18,687 nt of DNA from an uncultured Acetatifactor sp. (GTDB taxonomy: Bacteria; Bacillota; Clostridia; Lachnospirales; Lachnospiraceae). How positions within the stretch are numbered: the first letter of the stretch is position 1; the number at the start of each line of letters is the position of its first letter. Made by a program: the position numbers and the translations under genes. The stretch is taken from positions 1-18,687 of the forward strand of contig CAJTZD010000012.1 of assembly GCA_910584235.1 (NCBI GenBank), given 5' to 3'. The notes below the pieces were generated by a model that saw nothing but the letters and a program-made list of their open reading frames with translations, was not told where the DNA came from and made no database searches. Positions 1-7,020 of the stretch are shown in pieces.

Positions 1-605
1 ATCTGAATGTCCGGGGAATGCTGCCCTTTGAGACAAAAGTAGCGGACTATGTGACGGAGACGGGAAACCATGTCCTCTACCGGGTCACGCCCGTCTTTCA
101 GGATGAGAACCTGCTGGCCTCCGGCGTGCTGATGGAGGCGGAATCGGTGGAGGATGAGGGCCGGGGCGTTTGTTTCTGTGTATATGTCTACAATGTACAG
201 CCCGGCATCGCAATCGACTACGCCACGGGGGAAAGCGCCATTGCACCGGATGCCCGGACACCGGAATCTGCCCAGGTCTCCCGGCAGCCCGCCGCCGAAT
301 CCACGGCTCCATCTCCGGAGCCGAACACAGAGGTCACGGGAAGCATGTCCCAGGAGACGCCCGCCCCATCCGTATCGGCCCAGACACCTGAGTCTGCCCA
401 GGCCCCTTTCGCCGAACCTGCCTCCCCTCAGGAAGAACAGCCTCAGGGAACCGCCTATGTCTTAAACACAAATACGAAAAAATTCCATTATCCGTCCTGC
501 CGCAGCGTAGACCAGATGAAAGAAAAGAACAAGCAGAATTACACCGGCACCCGCGACGAGGTCATCTCCATGGGATATGACCCCTGCAAGAGCTGCAATC
601 CATAG
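1..605 (+). CDS. DNA/RNA non-specific endonuclease, C-terminal part (partial, 5' end outside window)
   Basis: The frame is open from base 3 (L-N-V-R-G before the first Met at 18), so the gene starts upstream of the window and the Met at 18 is internal. The first ~75 residues, with GNHVLYRVTPVF and the VYVYNVQPGIAIDYATG segment, match the end of the Endonuclease_NS_2 / DNA-entry nuclease fold as I know it; the catalytic His region is not in view. A Pro/Ser/Thr/Glu-rich linker of about 70 residues follows, in which TPESAQ occurs twice. The last ~50 residues form a small Cys/His module (H157, C161, C190 and C193 counted from Met 18; pattern HYPSC...PCKSCNP), resembling the metal-binding Ada-like tail found on many secreted Firmicute nucleases. 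Such enzymes usually act outside the cell or at the envelope on environmental DNA. No terminator hairpin is visible after the stop. Family assignment is fairly sure; the substrate is inferred. Confidence 0.8.
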   Translation, partial: LNVRGMLPFETKVADYVTETGNHVLYRVTPVFQDENLLASGVLMEAESVEDEGRGVCFCVYVYNVQPGIAIDYATGESAIAPDARTPESAQVSRQPAAESTAPSPEPNTEVTGSMSQETPAPSVSAQTPESAQAPFAEPASPQEEQPQGTAYVLNTNTKKFHYPSCRSVDQMKEKNKQNYTGTRDEVISMGYDPCKSCNP

Positions 606-632
606 GCTATTTTTCAAATCGCCCTAAAATCC

Positions 633-661
633 TTGACCCTGATTTTTGAATCTGCTATAAT
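633..661 (+). promoter_or_regulatory. Sigma-A-type promoter of the ABC export operon
   Basis: TTGACC (633-638), a 17-bp spacer and a perfect TATAAT (656-661). Transcription would start near 668, giving a leader of about 164 nt before the ATPase start at 832. The leader carries a 7-bp hairpin at 705-724 (CTGCCGG, loop CAAAAT, CCGGCAG) with no U-run after it, so it is not a terminator as drawn. Confidence 0.8.
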
Positions 662-831
662 TATAAACCTGTTCTAAAAAATGCATATTTTACCTTTCAG
701 GTACCTGCCGGCAAAATCCGGCAGAGTTGGTGTGCCGCAGGCATGTCATACCCACTTGGCAAGATATGGACAGCCCGAATGAAAGCCCCGGGCAAAGCGT
801 CCGCACAGTATAACTACCAGGAGGAAGCACA

Positions 832-1665
832 ATGATCACGATGGAGAACGTATGTAAATCGTACAGAGTGGCAAAAAGGAACGCAGGTTTCAGGGAAGCC
901 TGCAAGGCTCTCTTCCACAGAGAGTATGAGGAAATTCAGGCCCTGAAAGACATCAGCTTCACCATCCGGGACGGAGAGATGGTGGGCTACATCGGCCCCA
1001 ACGGAGCGGGCAAAAGCTCCACCATCAAAATTCTAAGCGGCATATTGACGCCGGACAGCGGAAAGGTTACCATAAACGGCCGTGTCCTTTGGGACATGGG
1101 CGGCAGGGAAAGCTTAAGCTACCGCAGGGAGAGATACCGCCGCATTGACCATGTGAGGCAGATCGGCGTGGTCTTCGGGCAGCGTTCCCAGCTGTGGTGG
1201 GACGTTCCGGTGACAGACTCCTATGAGCTGCTTAAGGATATCTATTCCATTCCGGATTCCGTTTACAGGAAAAATCTCGAAGAATTAACCGAATCCCTGG
1301 CCCTGCGGGAACTTCTGCGCACACCTGCCAGACAGCTCTCCTTAGGCCAGCGTATGCGATGCGAAATCGCCGCCTCCCTTCTGCACAGCCCGGACATCCT
1401 TTTCCTGGATGAGCCCACCATCGGGCTTGACGCTGTATCGAAGCTTTCCGTCCGTGATTTCGTGAAAAAGCTGAATCGGGAGCGCCATACCACCGTCATT
1501 CTCACCACCCACGACATGCAGGATATCGAGGCCCTGGCAAGCCGCATTCTTCTCATCGGCAAGGGGCAGATCCTTATGGACGGCACCCTGGCGGATATCC
1601 GGAAGGACGCCGCCACCATGGACGAAACCCTGGCCCAGCTCTATAAGACTTACGAGATTACCTGA
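832..1665 (+). CDS. ABC transporter ATP-binding protein (COG4586-type)
   Basis: The 277-residue ATPase has the full set of ABC motifs: Walker A GPNGAGKS (55-62), Q-loop Gln117 within VFGQRSQLWWD, signature LSLGQ (169-173), Walker B ILFLDEP (189-195), D-loop GLD and H-switch His227 (TTHD). The GQRSQLWWD Q-loop is typical of the COG4586 group, which travels with two ABC-2 permeases, as it does here. It should sit on the cytoplasmic face and power export by the two downstream membrane proteins. AGGAGG (819-824) lies 7 nt before the start. Between the first beta sheet and the Q-loop, residues ~88-108 are Arg-rich and appear slightly longer than the short segment I would expect for the group. The transported substrate cannot be told from sequence; drug, lipid or glycan export are all possible. 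Confidence 0.93.
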   Translation: MITMENVCKSYRVAKRNAGFREACKALFHREYEEIQALKDISFTIRDGEMVGYIGPNGAGKSSTIKILSGILTPDSGKVTINGRVLWDMGGRESLSYRRERYRRIDHVRQIGVVFGQRSQLWWDVPVTDSYELLKDIYSIPDSVYRKNLEELTESLALRELLRTPARQLSLGQRMRCEIAASLLHSPDILFLDEPTIGLDAVSKLSVRDFVKKLNRERHTTVILTTHDMQDIEALASRILLIGKGQILMDGTLADIRKDAATMDETLAQLYKTYEIT

Positions 1666-1834
1666 AGCTGCAAATTTCAAAAGCCGGCTGCACCATAACC
1701 GCTCATAGTGTTTCGGTTCCATGCATCCGTCTAAGGCATGGCAATTTCCGCGCTGTCAGCCTGCCGTTCAAAATGGCACGCATTCTTCCATGGAAACTTA
1801 TTACCGGTTTCTAACAGAAAGGAATCCAAAAGTC

Positions 1835-2638
1835 ATGAAAAAATATATCAGCTACTTTCGAATGTGGCTTGTAATGGGGCTGCAATACAGAGCTGCGGCC
1901 TTTGGCGGCGTGGTCACGCAGTTCTTCTGGGGTTTCATGGAAATCGCCGCCATGCACGCTTTCCATGCGTCCAACCCTGCCTCCTACCCCATGACCATGG
2001 AGGCCACCTGCTCCTATATCTGGTTCCAGCAGGCTTTTATCGCCATGCTCTCCGCCAGGGTCTTCGACGGCGAGATTCTGGAGTCCGTGCGCAGCGGAAA
2101 TATCGCATACGAGCTCTGCAGGCCTGTGCGAATCTATGACCTTTGGTTCTTCCGAAGCACCGCCTCCCGGCTCTCCGGCGCAGGCCTGCGCTGCATCCCC
2201 ATCCTGCTGGTGGCAGTGCTTCTGCCCGAATCCTACCGGCTGTCCGCCCCTGCGGGCCCAGGCCAATTCGCCTTATTTCTCCTGACCCTGGCGCTGGCCG
2301 TGCTGGTATCGGTAGCCTATATCATGCTGATCTATATTTCCGGTCTTTACACTGTATCCTCCGACGGGCTGCGGCGGCTGTGCTCCTCCCTGATGGATTT
2401 CCTGACGGGCGGTTACATTCCTCTGCCCTTTTTCCCGGAGAAAATCCGGCGGTTCCTGGAGCTTCTGCCTTTCGCCTCCATGCAGAACGTTCCCTTACGC
2501 ATCTACAGCGGCGATCTGTCGGGAACGGCCATGTACAGGGCCATAGGTCTGCAGGTATTCTGGCTGGTGACGCTGGTCGCTGTGGGCAGGGTATTGTGCC
2601 GGGGCGCGGAACGGAAACTGATGATACAGGGTGGCTAG
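1835..2638 (+). CDS. ABC-2 family permease (COG4587-like)
   Basis: A 267-residue hydrophobic protein with about six predicted membrane segments. The open frame extends back to 1721, but the Met at 1835 is chosen because a GAAAGGA ribosome binding site lies just upstream and the protein then begins MKKYISYFRMWL, as usual for the family. Family hallmarks are the cytoplasmic segment VRSGNIAYELCRPVRIYDLW (coupling-loop region) and the later TGGYIPLPFFPE. It should form half of the membrane channel with the product of the next gene and be driven by the ATPase upstream. The 169-nt gap after the ATPase gene is long for a three-gene ABC operon and contains no obvious promoter or terminator, so co-transcription is still the simplest reading. 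Confidence 0.88.
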   Translation: MKKYISYFRMWLVMGLQYRAAAFGGVVTQFFWGFMEIAAMHAFHASNPASYPMTMEATCSYIWFQQAFIAMLSARVFDGEILESVRSGNIAYELCRPVRIYDLWFFRSTASRLSGAGLRCIPILLVAVLLPESYRLSAPAGPGQFALFLLTLALAVLVSVAYIMLIYISGLYTVSSDGLRRLCSSLMDFLTGGYIPLPFFPEKIRRFLELLPFASMQNVPLRIYSGDLSGTAMYRAIGLQVFWLVTLVAVGRVLCRGAERKLMIQGG

Positions 2639-2703
2639 CGTGAGAAGTTATCGGCATGGTTGAAAGAGTGTGCGCACCGGTGGTTTCTGTTGTATGTACC
2701 ATT

Positions 2704-2718
2704 ACCAATGGCATTGGT
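2704..2718 (+). repeat. Short inverted repeat in the leader of the second permease
   Basis: ACCAAT (2704-2709), spacer GGC, ATTGGT (2713-2718), in the 162-nt gap between the two permease genes. It interrupts a leader segment that otherwise resembles a sequence found at 13406-13457 on the minus strand (see findings). Function unknown. Confidence 0.4.
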
Positions 2719-2800
2719 GCCGCAGGCGGCTTGGCGGGAAGTGTGTCATGCGCAGATATATCCAGATTTGTGCTACCGTAAAAATTGAGGAGGAAATTGC

Positions 2801-3622
2801 ATGAATCACGAGAACCAAATTGAACAGAATAAAAGGACAGGCGCTCTGCGGCTCTACCGCCGCTACCTGTCCATTCTCTTTCGCAGCAAAATGCAGTACA
2901 AGAAATCCTTTTTCATGCTTTTCGTGGGAAGCTTCCTGGCCTCTTTCACGATCTTCTTAAGCGTCTATTTTATGTTCCGGCGCTTTCCTCAGGTGAAAGG
3001 CTATACTTTCCAGGAGGTACTGCTGTGCTACTCTATTGTATTAATGTCTTTCTCCCTGGCGGAAATCTGGGCAAGAGGCCTGGAGGCCTTTCCCGGCATG
3101 GTGCGCAGGGGAGAATTCGACCGGGTGATGCTGCGTCCCCGCAGCCTCCTTTTGCAGATCCTGGGCACCCAATGCGACATAGAGCGCTTCAGCAGGGTAC
3201 TCCAGGCCCTGGTCATCCTCCTCTATGCCGTCCGTACCAGCTCCATCCCCTGGACGCCCCTAAAAATAGCCGCGGTCTTCTTCATGCTGACCGGAGGCTG
3301 CGTCCTGTTTAGCGGAATCTTCCTGATACAGGCCGCTATGAGCTTTTTCTTTCTGGACGGGCTGGAATTCACCAATATCTTCACTTTCGGCCTGAACGAA
3401 CACGGCAAGTACCCTGTGGACATTTACGGCAAAGGAGTTCTGTGGGTTCTGACTTATATTATTCCTTTCGCCCTGGTGCAGTATTATCCGCTCCTGTATG
3501 TGCTGGGCAGGCGGCAGGAACTCTGGTACGCTTTCCTGCCTTTCGCCGCGGCGCTGTTTCTGATTCCCGGTTACCTGCTTTGGCGGGTGGGGGTGCGGCA
3601 TTATAAGTCCAGCGGATCCTGA
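2801..3622 (+). CDS. ABC-2 family permease (COG3694-like)
   Basis: This 273-residue protein has a polar N-terminus of about 35 residues, then a hydrophobic segment (FFMLFVGSFLASFTIFLSV) and several further membrane segments. The charged stretch MVRRGEFDRVMLRPRSLLL is the counterpart of the RSGNIAYELCRP segment in the preceding permease and marks the same ABC-2 superfamily. With the upstream ATPase and permease it completes a heterodimeric exporter. AGGAGG (2788-2793) lies 7 nt before the ATG. It is the last gene of the plus-strand operon and converges on the NhaC-type carrier; only 70 nt separate the two stop codons. Substrate unknown. Confidence 0.87.
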   Translation: MNHENQIEQNKRTGALRLYRRYLSILFRSKMQYKKSFFMLFVGSFLASFTIFLSVYFMFRRFPQVKGYTFQEVLLCYSIVLMSFSLAEIWARGLEAFPGMVRRGEFDRVMLRPRSLLLQILGTQCDIERFSRVLQALVILLYAVRTSSIPWTPLKIAAVFFMLTGGCVLFSGIFLIQAAMSFFFLDGLEFTNIFTFGLNEHGKYPVDIYGKGVLWVLTYIIPFALVQYYPLLYVLGRRQELWYAFLPFAAALFLIPGYLLWRVGVRHYKSSGS

Positions 3623-3635
3623 AGATGCCGCAGCC

Positions 3636-3676
3636 AAAAAAAGAAAACCCTGCCCTGAAATATCCTCCCAGGGCAG
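3636..3676 (-). terminator. Rho-independent terminator of the lysine carrier gene
   Basis: Read on the minus strand: stem CTGCCCTG (3676-3669), an 11-nt loop, CAGGGCAG (3657-3650), then GG and a U-rich tract TTTTCTTTTTTT. It lies 16 nt after the carrier's stop. On the plus strand the same stem is not followed by a T run, so it works best for the minus-strand gene. Confidence 0.85.
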
Positions 3677-3692
3677 AGTCTTATACCTGCTT

Positions 3693-5306
3693 CTACCGTT
3701 TCGTCTGCACCGTCCGGATGACAAACAAGGTACCTACCATCAACACAATCGCAACCGGAAGCGCAATCAGCGCATTGGGTACAAAGCCCGCCACCAGATA
3801 TGCCACAAAGCTCACTGCGGCGGCTGTCACCGCATAGGGCAGCTGGGTGGACACATGATCCACATGATCACATTGTGCGCCAGCGGAAGCCATGATTGTA
3901 GTATCGGAAATAGGCGAACAGTGATCCCCGCAAACCGCGCCTGCCATGCAGGCAGACACACACACCACGCCCAGCGGATCCGTCAGCGGGAAGACGCTTA
4001 AGGTAATGGGGATGAGGATACCGAAAGTCCCCCAGCTGGTGCCCGTAGCAAAAGCCAGGAAACATCCGATCAGGAATACCACAGCCGGCAGGAATGCCTG
4101 AAACCCTCCCGCGGATCCCCTGACCACTGCCTCCACGAACTCCCCTGCTCCCAGGGAATCCGTCATAGCCTTTAGCGACCAGGCAAAGGTGAGGATCAGA
4201 ATCGCCGGCACCATGGCCCGGAAGCCCTCCGGAATACAGTCCATGGTCTCTCTGAAAGTCATAGTCCTGCGCAGGCAGTAATACAAGACAGTAAAGACCA
4301 ATGCAAATACAGAACCCAGCATCAGCCCCACGGATGCGTCGGAATTGGAAAATGCCTCCACAAAAGAAGCCCCCTCAAAGAATTTGCCGGAATAGATCAT
4401 GCCGATCACACAGCAGACAATGAGCACCACAATGGGAAGCACCAGATCCGGCACGATTCCCTTTTTCTCATCCTTTTCGGAGGCATTTCCCGCATAGGGG
4501 TTCCTGCCATTGAACAGGTCTCCGGTGATCCGGGCTTTTCCCTCATGCTTGTCCATAGGGCCGAACTCCAGCTTCATCACAGTCATACCGATCATCATGA
4601 CAACTGTGAGGATGGCGTAGAAATTGAAAGGAATGGCACGGATGAACAGGGTCAGCCCGTTTCCGTCCTCCACATAGCTTGCCACCGCCGCTGCCCAGGA
4701 AGAAATTGGCGCGATGATGCATACCGGCGCTGCAGTGGCGTCTATCAGGTAGGCCAGCTTCACTCTGGAAACCTTATGCTTGTCTGTCACGGGCCGCATG
4801 ACAGAGCCCACTGTCAGGCAGTTGAAATAGTCGTCAATGAAAATCAGGACACCCAATGCCACCGTGGCAAGCTGGGCTCCCACCCGGCTCTTGATATGCT
4901 GTGCCGCCCAGCGTCCGAAAGCCGCGGAACCTCCCGCCCTGTTCATCAGGGACACCATGGCTCCTAACACCACCAAAAATACCAAAATACCGATGTTATA
5001 GCCATCCGAGAGCACGCTGACGATTCCGTCCTGGAATACATGCAGCACCGTGCCCTCAAAAGAATAGCCCGAATACAGCAGTCCCCCCATTAAAATCCCC
5101 ACAAACAGTGAGGAATACACCTCTTTGGTAATCAGCGCCAGAGCGATTGCCACCACCGGAGGCAGCAGGGCCCAGGCCGTGGCGTAATATCCGCCGCCCT
5201 CCCCTGTGCTCTCTCCGCCGCCCAACAACAGCGGCGCCGCCAGCACGGCCGCCAAAATCACCGCCACCAGGATTCCCCTGATCATGTTTCCTTTTCTCTT
5301 GTTCAT
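3693..5306 (-). CDS. lysW: NhaC-family carrier, predicted lysine transporter LysW
   Basis: The 537-residue polytopic membrane protein belongs to the NhaC antiporter superfamily. Motifs seen are the intramembrane segment IDDYFNCLTVGSVMRPVTD (157-175), ATGTSWGTFGILIP (420-433) and GDHCSPISDTTIMAS (460-474), with about a dozen hydrophobic segments. The open frame runs back to 5516, but the start at 5306 (MNKRKGN) is chosen because AGGAG (5317-5313) lies 6 nt upstream and the longer frame runs into the riboswitch leader. NhaC proteins are usually annotated as Na+/H+ antiporters. A lysine riboswitch in the leader instead points to the LysW group, predicted lysine transporters identified in studies of L-box regulons. 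Transport direction and coupling ion are inferred: lysine-repressed expression fits uptake. It is monocistronic, with its own promoter and terminator. Confidence 0.88.
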   Translation of the reverse strand: MNKRKGNMIRGILVAVILAAVLAAPLLLGGGESTGEGGGYYATAWALLPPVVAIALALITKEVYSSLFVGILMGGLLYSGYSFEGTVLHVFQDGIVSVLSDGYNIGILVFLVVLGAMVSLMNRAGGSAAFGRWAAQHIKSRVGAQLATVALGVLIFIDDYFNCLTVGSVMRPVTDKHKVSRVKLAYLIDATAAPVCIIAPISSWAAAVASYVEDGNGLTLFIRAIPFNFYAILTVVMMIGMTVMKLEFGPMDKHEGKARITGDLFNGRNPYAGNASEKDEKKGIVPDLVLPIVVLIVCCVIGMIYSGKFFEGASFVEAFSNSDASVGLMLGSVFALVFTVLYYCLRRTMTFRETMDCIPEGFRAMVPAILILTFAWSLKAMTDSLGAGEFVEAVVRGSAGGFQAFLPAVVFLIGCFLAFATGTSWGTFGILIPITLSVFPLTDPLGVVCVSACMAGAVCGDHCSPISDTTIMASAGAQCDHVDHVSTQLPYAVTAAAVSFVAYLVAGFVPNALIALPVAIVLMVGTLFVIRTVQTKR

Positions 5307-5393
5307 ACTTTTCTCCTCTCGTGTCTGCGCTGTGCGGACTTCAGGCGCCGTCGAACCGGCCCGGACTCCCCCGCACACTTCTATGGTAAATCG

Positions 5394-5419
5394 AAAAAGC
5401 CATGACTCTCTGCCATGAC
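5394..5419 (-). terminator. Riboswitch expression-platform terminator
   Basis: On the minus strand GTCATGGC (5419-5412), loop AGAGA, a second identical GTCATGGC (5406-5399), then TTTTTC. The two arms are direct copies of one 8-mer, yet they pair fully (six Watson-Crick pairs and two G-U pairs). The 5' arm can instead pair with the 3' strand of aptamer helix P1 (AATCATAAC on the plus strand, 5439-5447), giving a 9-bp antiterminator. The predicted logic is that bound lysine stabilises P1, frees the 5' arm and stops transcription. Confidence 0.8.
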
Positions 5420-5441
5420 TTCGCAAACATACTCCGAGAAT

Positions 5442-5639
5442 CATAACAGCGCTCCGCCCCAAAAGGGACGACAGTCCGTGAGATCTTCTCCCACGGCCCG
5501 ACGAAAAGCCCGGCACAGGCTTTTTCGTCTCGGCGAAATCCCCTTTCCGTTCCCTCCCGCTGCCCGGGGCAAACTTTCTAAACTGTCACTTTTCGAAAGT
5601 TGCAGGGAATGTACTCTTGTCTTCCGCGCCTCTATCATG
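5442..5639 (-). ncRNA. Lysine riboswitch (L box) aptamer
   Basis: The minus-strand leader carries the L-box signature in order: GAGGCGCG (5632-5625), the loop-E-like AAGAGTA (5618-5612), GGAAAGGGGATTTCGCCGA (5548-5530), a long P4 arm built from GACGAAAAAGCC and GGCTTTTCGTC, a P5 arm with CCGTGGGA/TCTCACGG, and GGACTGTC (5477-5470). Helix P1 closes perfectly over 8 pairs: CATGATAG (5639-5632) with CTGTTATG (5449-5442). The aptamer is about 198 nt, near the usual size. The order and spacing match the lysC-type L box known from Bacillus. It lies between a strong promoter and the lysW start, so it should turn the carrier gene off when lysine is abundant. Confidence 0.93.
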
Positions 5640-5648
5640 CTGGCTATA

Positions 5649-5677
5649 AGCATAGATGAAAATTGGATATTTGTCAA
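5649..5677 (-). promoter_or_regulatory. Promoter of the riboswitch-lysW transcript
   Basis: On the minus strand a perfect TTGACA (5677-5672), a 17-bp spacer and TATGCT (5654-5649). Transcription would begin near 5641, immediately before helix P1 of the lysine aptamer, which supports both calls. The leader is about 335 nt. Confidence 0.85.
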
Positions 5678-5789
5678 TTATTTTTACAAAAAAGTCTGTA
5701 CTTCAGATAGACAAATAAAGCGCTAATATCCGAACTTCCCTTTCTGCCGGCATATCAATTTTCCCGGAAAGAGATCCTTACATGCAAAT

Positions 5790-5828
5790 GTCCGCAGAAC
5801 CAGCAATGCACTGCTCTACGGACTTTTT
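5790..5828 (+). terminator. Terminator-like hairpin on the plus strand, without an evident gene
   Basis: GTCCG (5790-5794) pairs with CGGAC (5819-5823). Inside, AG/CT and AGCA/TGCT continue the stem around a bulge, and TTTTT (5824-5828) follows. The orientation fits a plus-strand transcript, but no plus-strand gene precedes it between 5307 and 5790. On the minus strand no T run follows, so it does not obviously serve the nuclease gene that ends at 5870. Confidence 0.45.
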
Positions 5829-6005
5829 ATCTTCTGTTACTTTCTGAATTCTAAGTTTGCGGTTAAAACCTATTGTTCATATCTATAGCCTGGAATGGAG
5901 AACTCCCTGTACAGTCTTGCTCTGGCATCCAGATCCCGCACTGCCAGTTCTGCGTCCTCGCGCCTTCCAAGGTTGTATAATTTTTCCAGCAAAGAGGTCA
6001 GCTTT

Positions 6006-6065
6006 GCCTCACCTTTTGCCTCACCCCTAGCCTCTCCTCTCGCTTCTCCTCTCGCTTCTCCCCGC
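6006..6065 (-). repeat. 12-bp tandem repeats coding for EARG/EAKG tetrapeptides
   Basis: Five consecutive 12-bp units on the plus strand (for example GCCTCTCCTCTC and GCTTCTCCTCTC) encode the repeated tetrapeptides E-A-R-G and E-A-K-G near the C-terminus of the Rpn-type nuclease. Two adjacent units differ by a single base, a sign of recent unit duplication. Because units are a multiple of three, copy-number changes keep the frame. Confidence 0.85.
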
Positions 6066-6760
6066 GCCTCCAGTTGATTGATATATTCACACATCATAAT
6101 CTTATTTCCTTTCTTTTTCGCCAAAAGCTTATTTGCCTGTTCCGTAAATCTGGTATCCCCTGTAATCGCTTCCATCATATCGCACAATGCTTCCATATGA
6201 ACGATGTTCTGTCCCCCTCGCCTCTCAAAGTTCCCCTCATTCAGATAATCCGCCACAAATCCCATGTCACTGATAAAGCGGCTCCTGGTTTCCAAAGGCA
6301 GATTGTTCATATGGTAAACTGCCAGTTTGCTATCATCTATCTCTTTTAGCTTCTCCGGCGGCATTCCATTCCTCAAAAGCAGCGCATGGAGGCTCTGGGG
6401 GATGCGGCTGGTCTTCCCGGTCCAGTCGATCACAACAGCTATTACCCCATATATCGGGGTGCCGCTTTCCATCTGCTGCCTATAGGCGCCACCCTGATAA
6501 GACATCTTCCGCAGAACCTGCCGTTCCCCCAGTTCAGTCTCATTCTCGATGATGTACTGGAGGACAATCGTCCCCTTTTCTGTCAGATATCTGCTGGCAT
6601 CGCAGAATTGATTGTGCACCTTTTCGGTTTTGTAAAAGCTTTCCGTAGGCGCAGGCTGGGTATCCTCCGGGTTCAGTTTCCTTTCGCCGCCATATACCAG
6701 TGTGTTGATGCAATCCGCGAACACATCGGCATATGACATCAGAATCTTCTCTGTAACGTC

Positions 6761-6766
6761 TTTTTT
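6761..6766 (-). other. A6 homopolymer at the apparent frameshift of the Rpn-type gene
   Basis: Six T on the plus strand (six A in the coding strand) lie 2 codons after the ATG at 6773 that has the good ribosome binding site. The reading frames before and after this run do not match; one base fewer would join them. Confidence 0.6.
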
Positions 6767-6916
6767 CCGCCATTCTGCTTCCTCCCTTGTTCAATTGATT
6801 GGGAGCTTCCGAAAACTCCCGCCGTAAAATTTGAAATTGAAGCAGGAATTTTCCGATCTGTACGAAGAGTAAAACCGATTACAGAATAAACTTTGACGAA
6901 AATCTGCTCTGCATTT

Positions 6917-6945
6917 ATATTATCACAATGCAGCATGTTTTTCAA
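6917..6945 (-). promoter_or_regulatory. Promoter of the Rpn-family gene
   Basis: On the minus strand TTGAAA (6945-6940), a 17-bp spacer and TAATAT (6922-6917). The start point would lie near 6910, about 137 nt upstream of the ATG at 6773. The leader holds a weak GGGAG/CTCCC hairpin near 6810-6830. The rest of 6774-7263 contains only this promoter and a degenerate coding-like stretch, described separately. Confidence 0.65.
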
Positions 6946-7020
6946 TTGCATTTTATTTCAACTATAATTCTTTTTTATATCGTCTACTTCTTCTTTCTTG
7001 TAGAATCCTGCGGTTTATGG

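Larger units (their letters stand above)
5870..6773 (-). pseudogene. Rpn-family recombination-promoting nuclease (PD-(D/E)XK 'transposase'), apparent frameshift near the start
   Basis: The body (289 codons from the internal Met at 6739) matches the Rpn / PD-(D/E)XK transposase-like family: an N-terminal YADVFADCINTLVYGGE, a core with IENETELGERQVLRKMSYQ, the IYGVIAVVIDW strand, and a C-terminal EARG/EAKG repeat tail before a short alpha-helical end. The best start signal (GGGAGGA upstream of ATG at 6773) leads into the wrong frame: M-A-E-K-R-R-Y-R-E. The correct frame reads K-K-D-V-T-E-K-I-L-M-S-Y-A-D-V-F upstream of 6739 and has no start codon of its own. One base too many in an A6 run (6761-6766) explains this, because removing an A gives M-A-E-K-D-V-T-E-K, the usual style of N-terminus. 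The gene may be inactive, rescued by slippage, or started weakly at 6739. Family members act on DNA in the cytoplasm and promote recombination. Confidence 0.75.

Noticed and set aside
705..724. Terminator in the ABC operon leader
   Set aside because: The 7-bp hairpin is not followed by a U-run, so attenuation by it alone is not supported.
5307..5516. N-terminal extension of the lysW frame by 70 codons
   Set aside because: It would start inside the lysine riboswitch; the extension is Arg/Gly/Ser-rich without homology, and a good ribosome binding site marks the start at 5306.
5415..5726. Small open frames over the lysW leader on both strands
   Set aside because: They overlap the riboswitch aptamer and promoter, which explain the sequence; no ribosome binding sites.
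6006..6065. CRISPR-like repeat array
   Set aside because: The 12-bp units are directly adjacent without spacers and encode a tetrapeptide repeat in frame.
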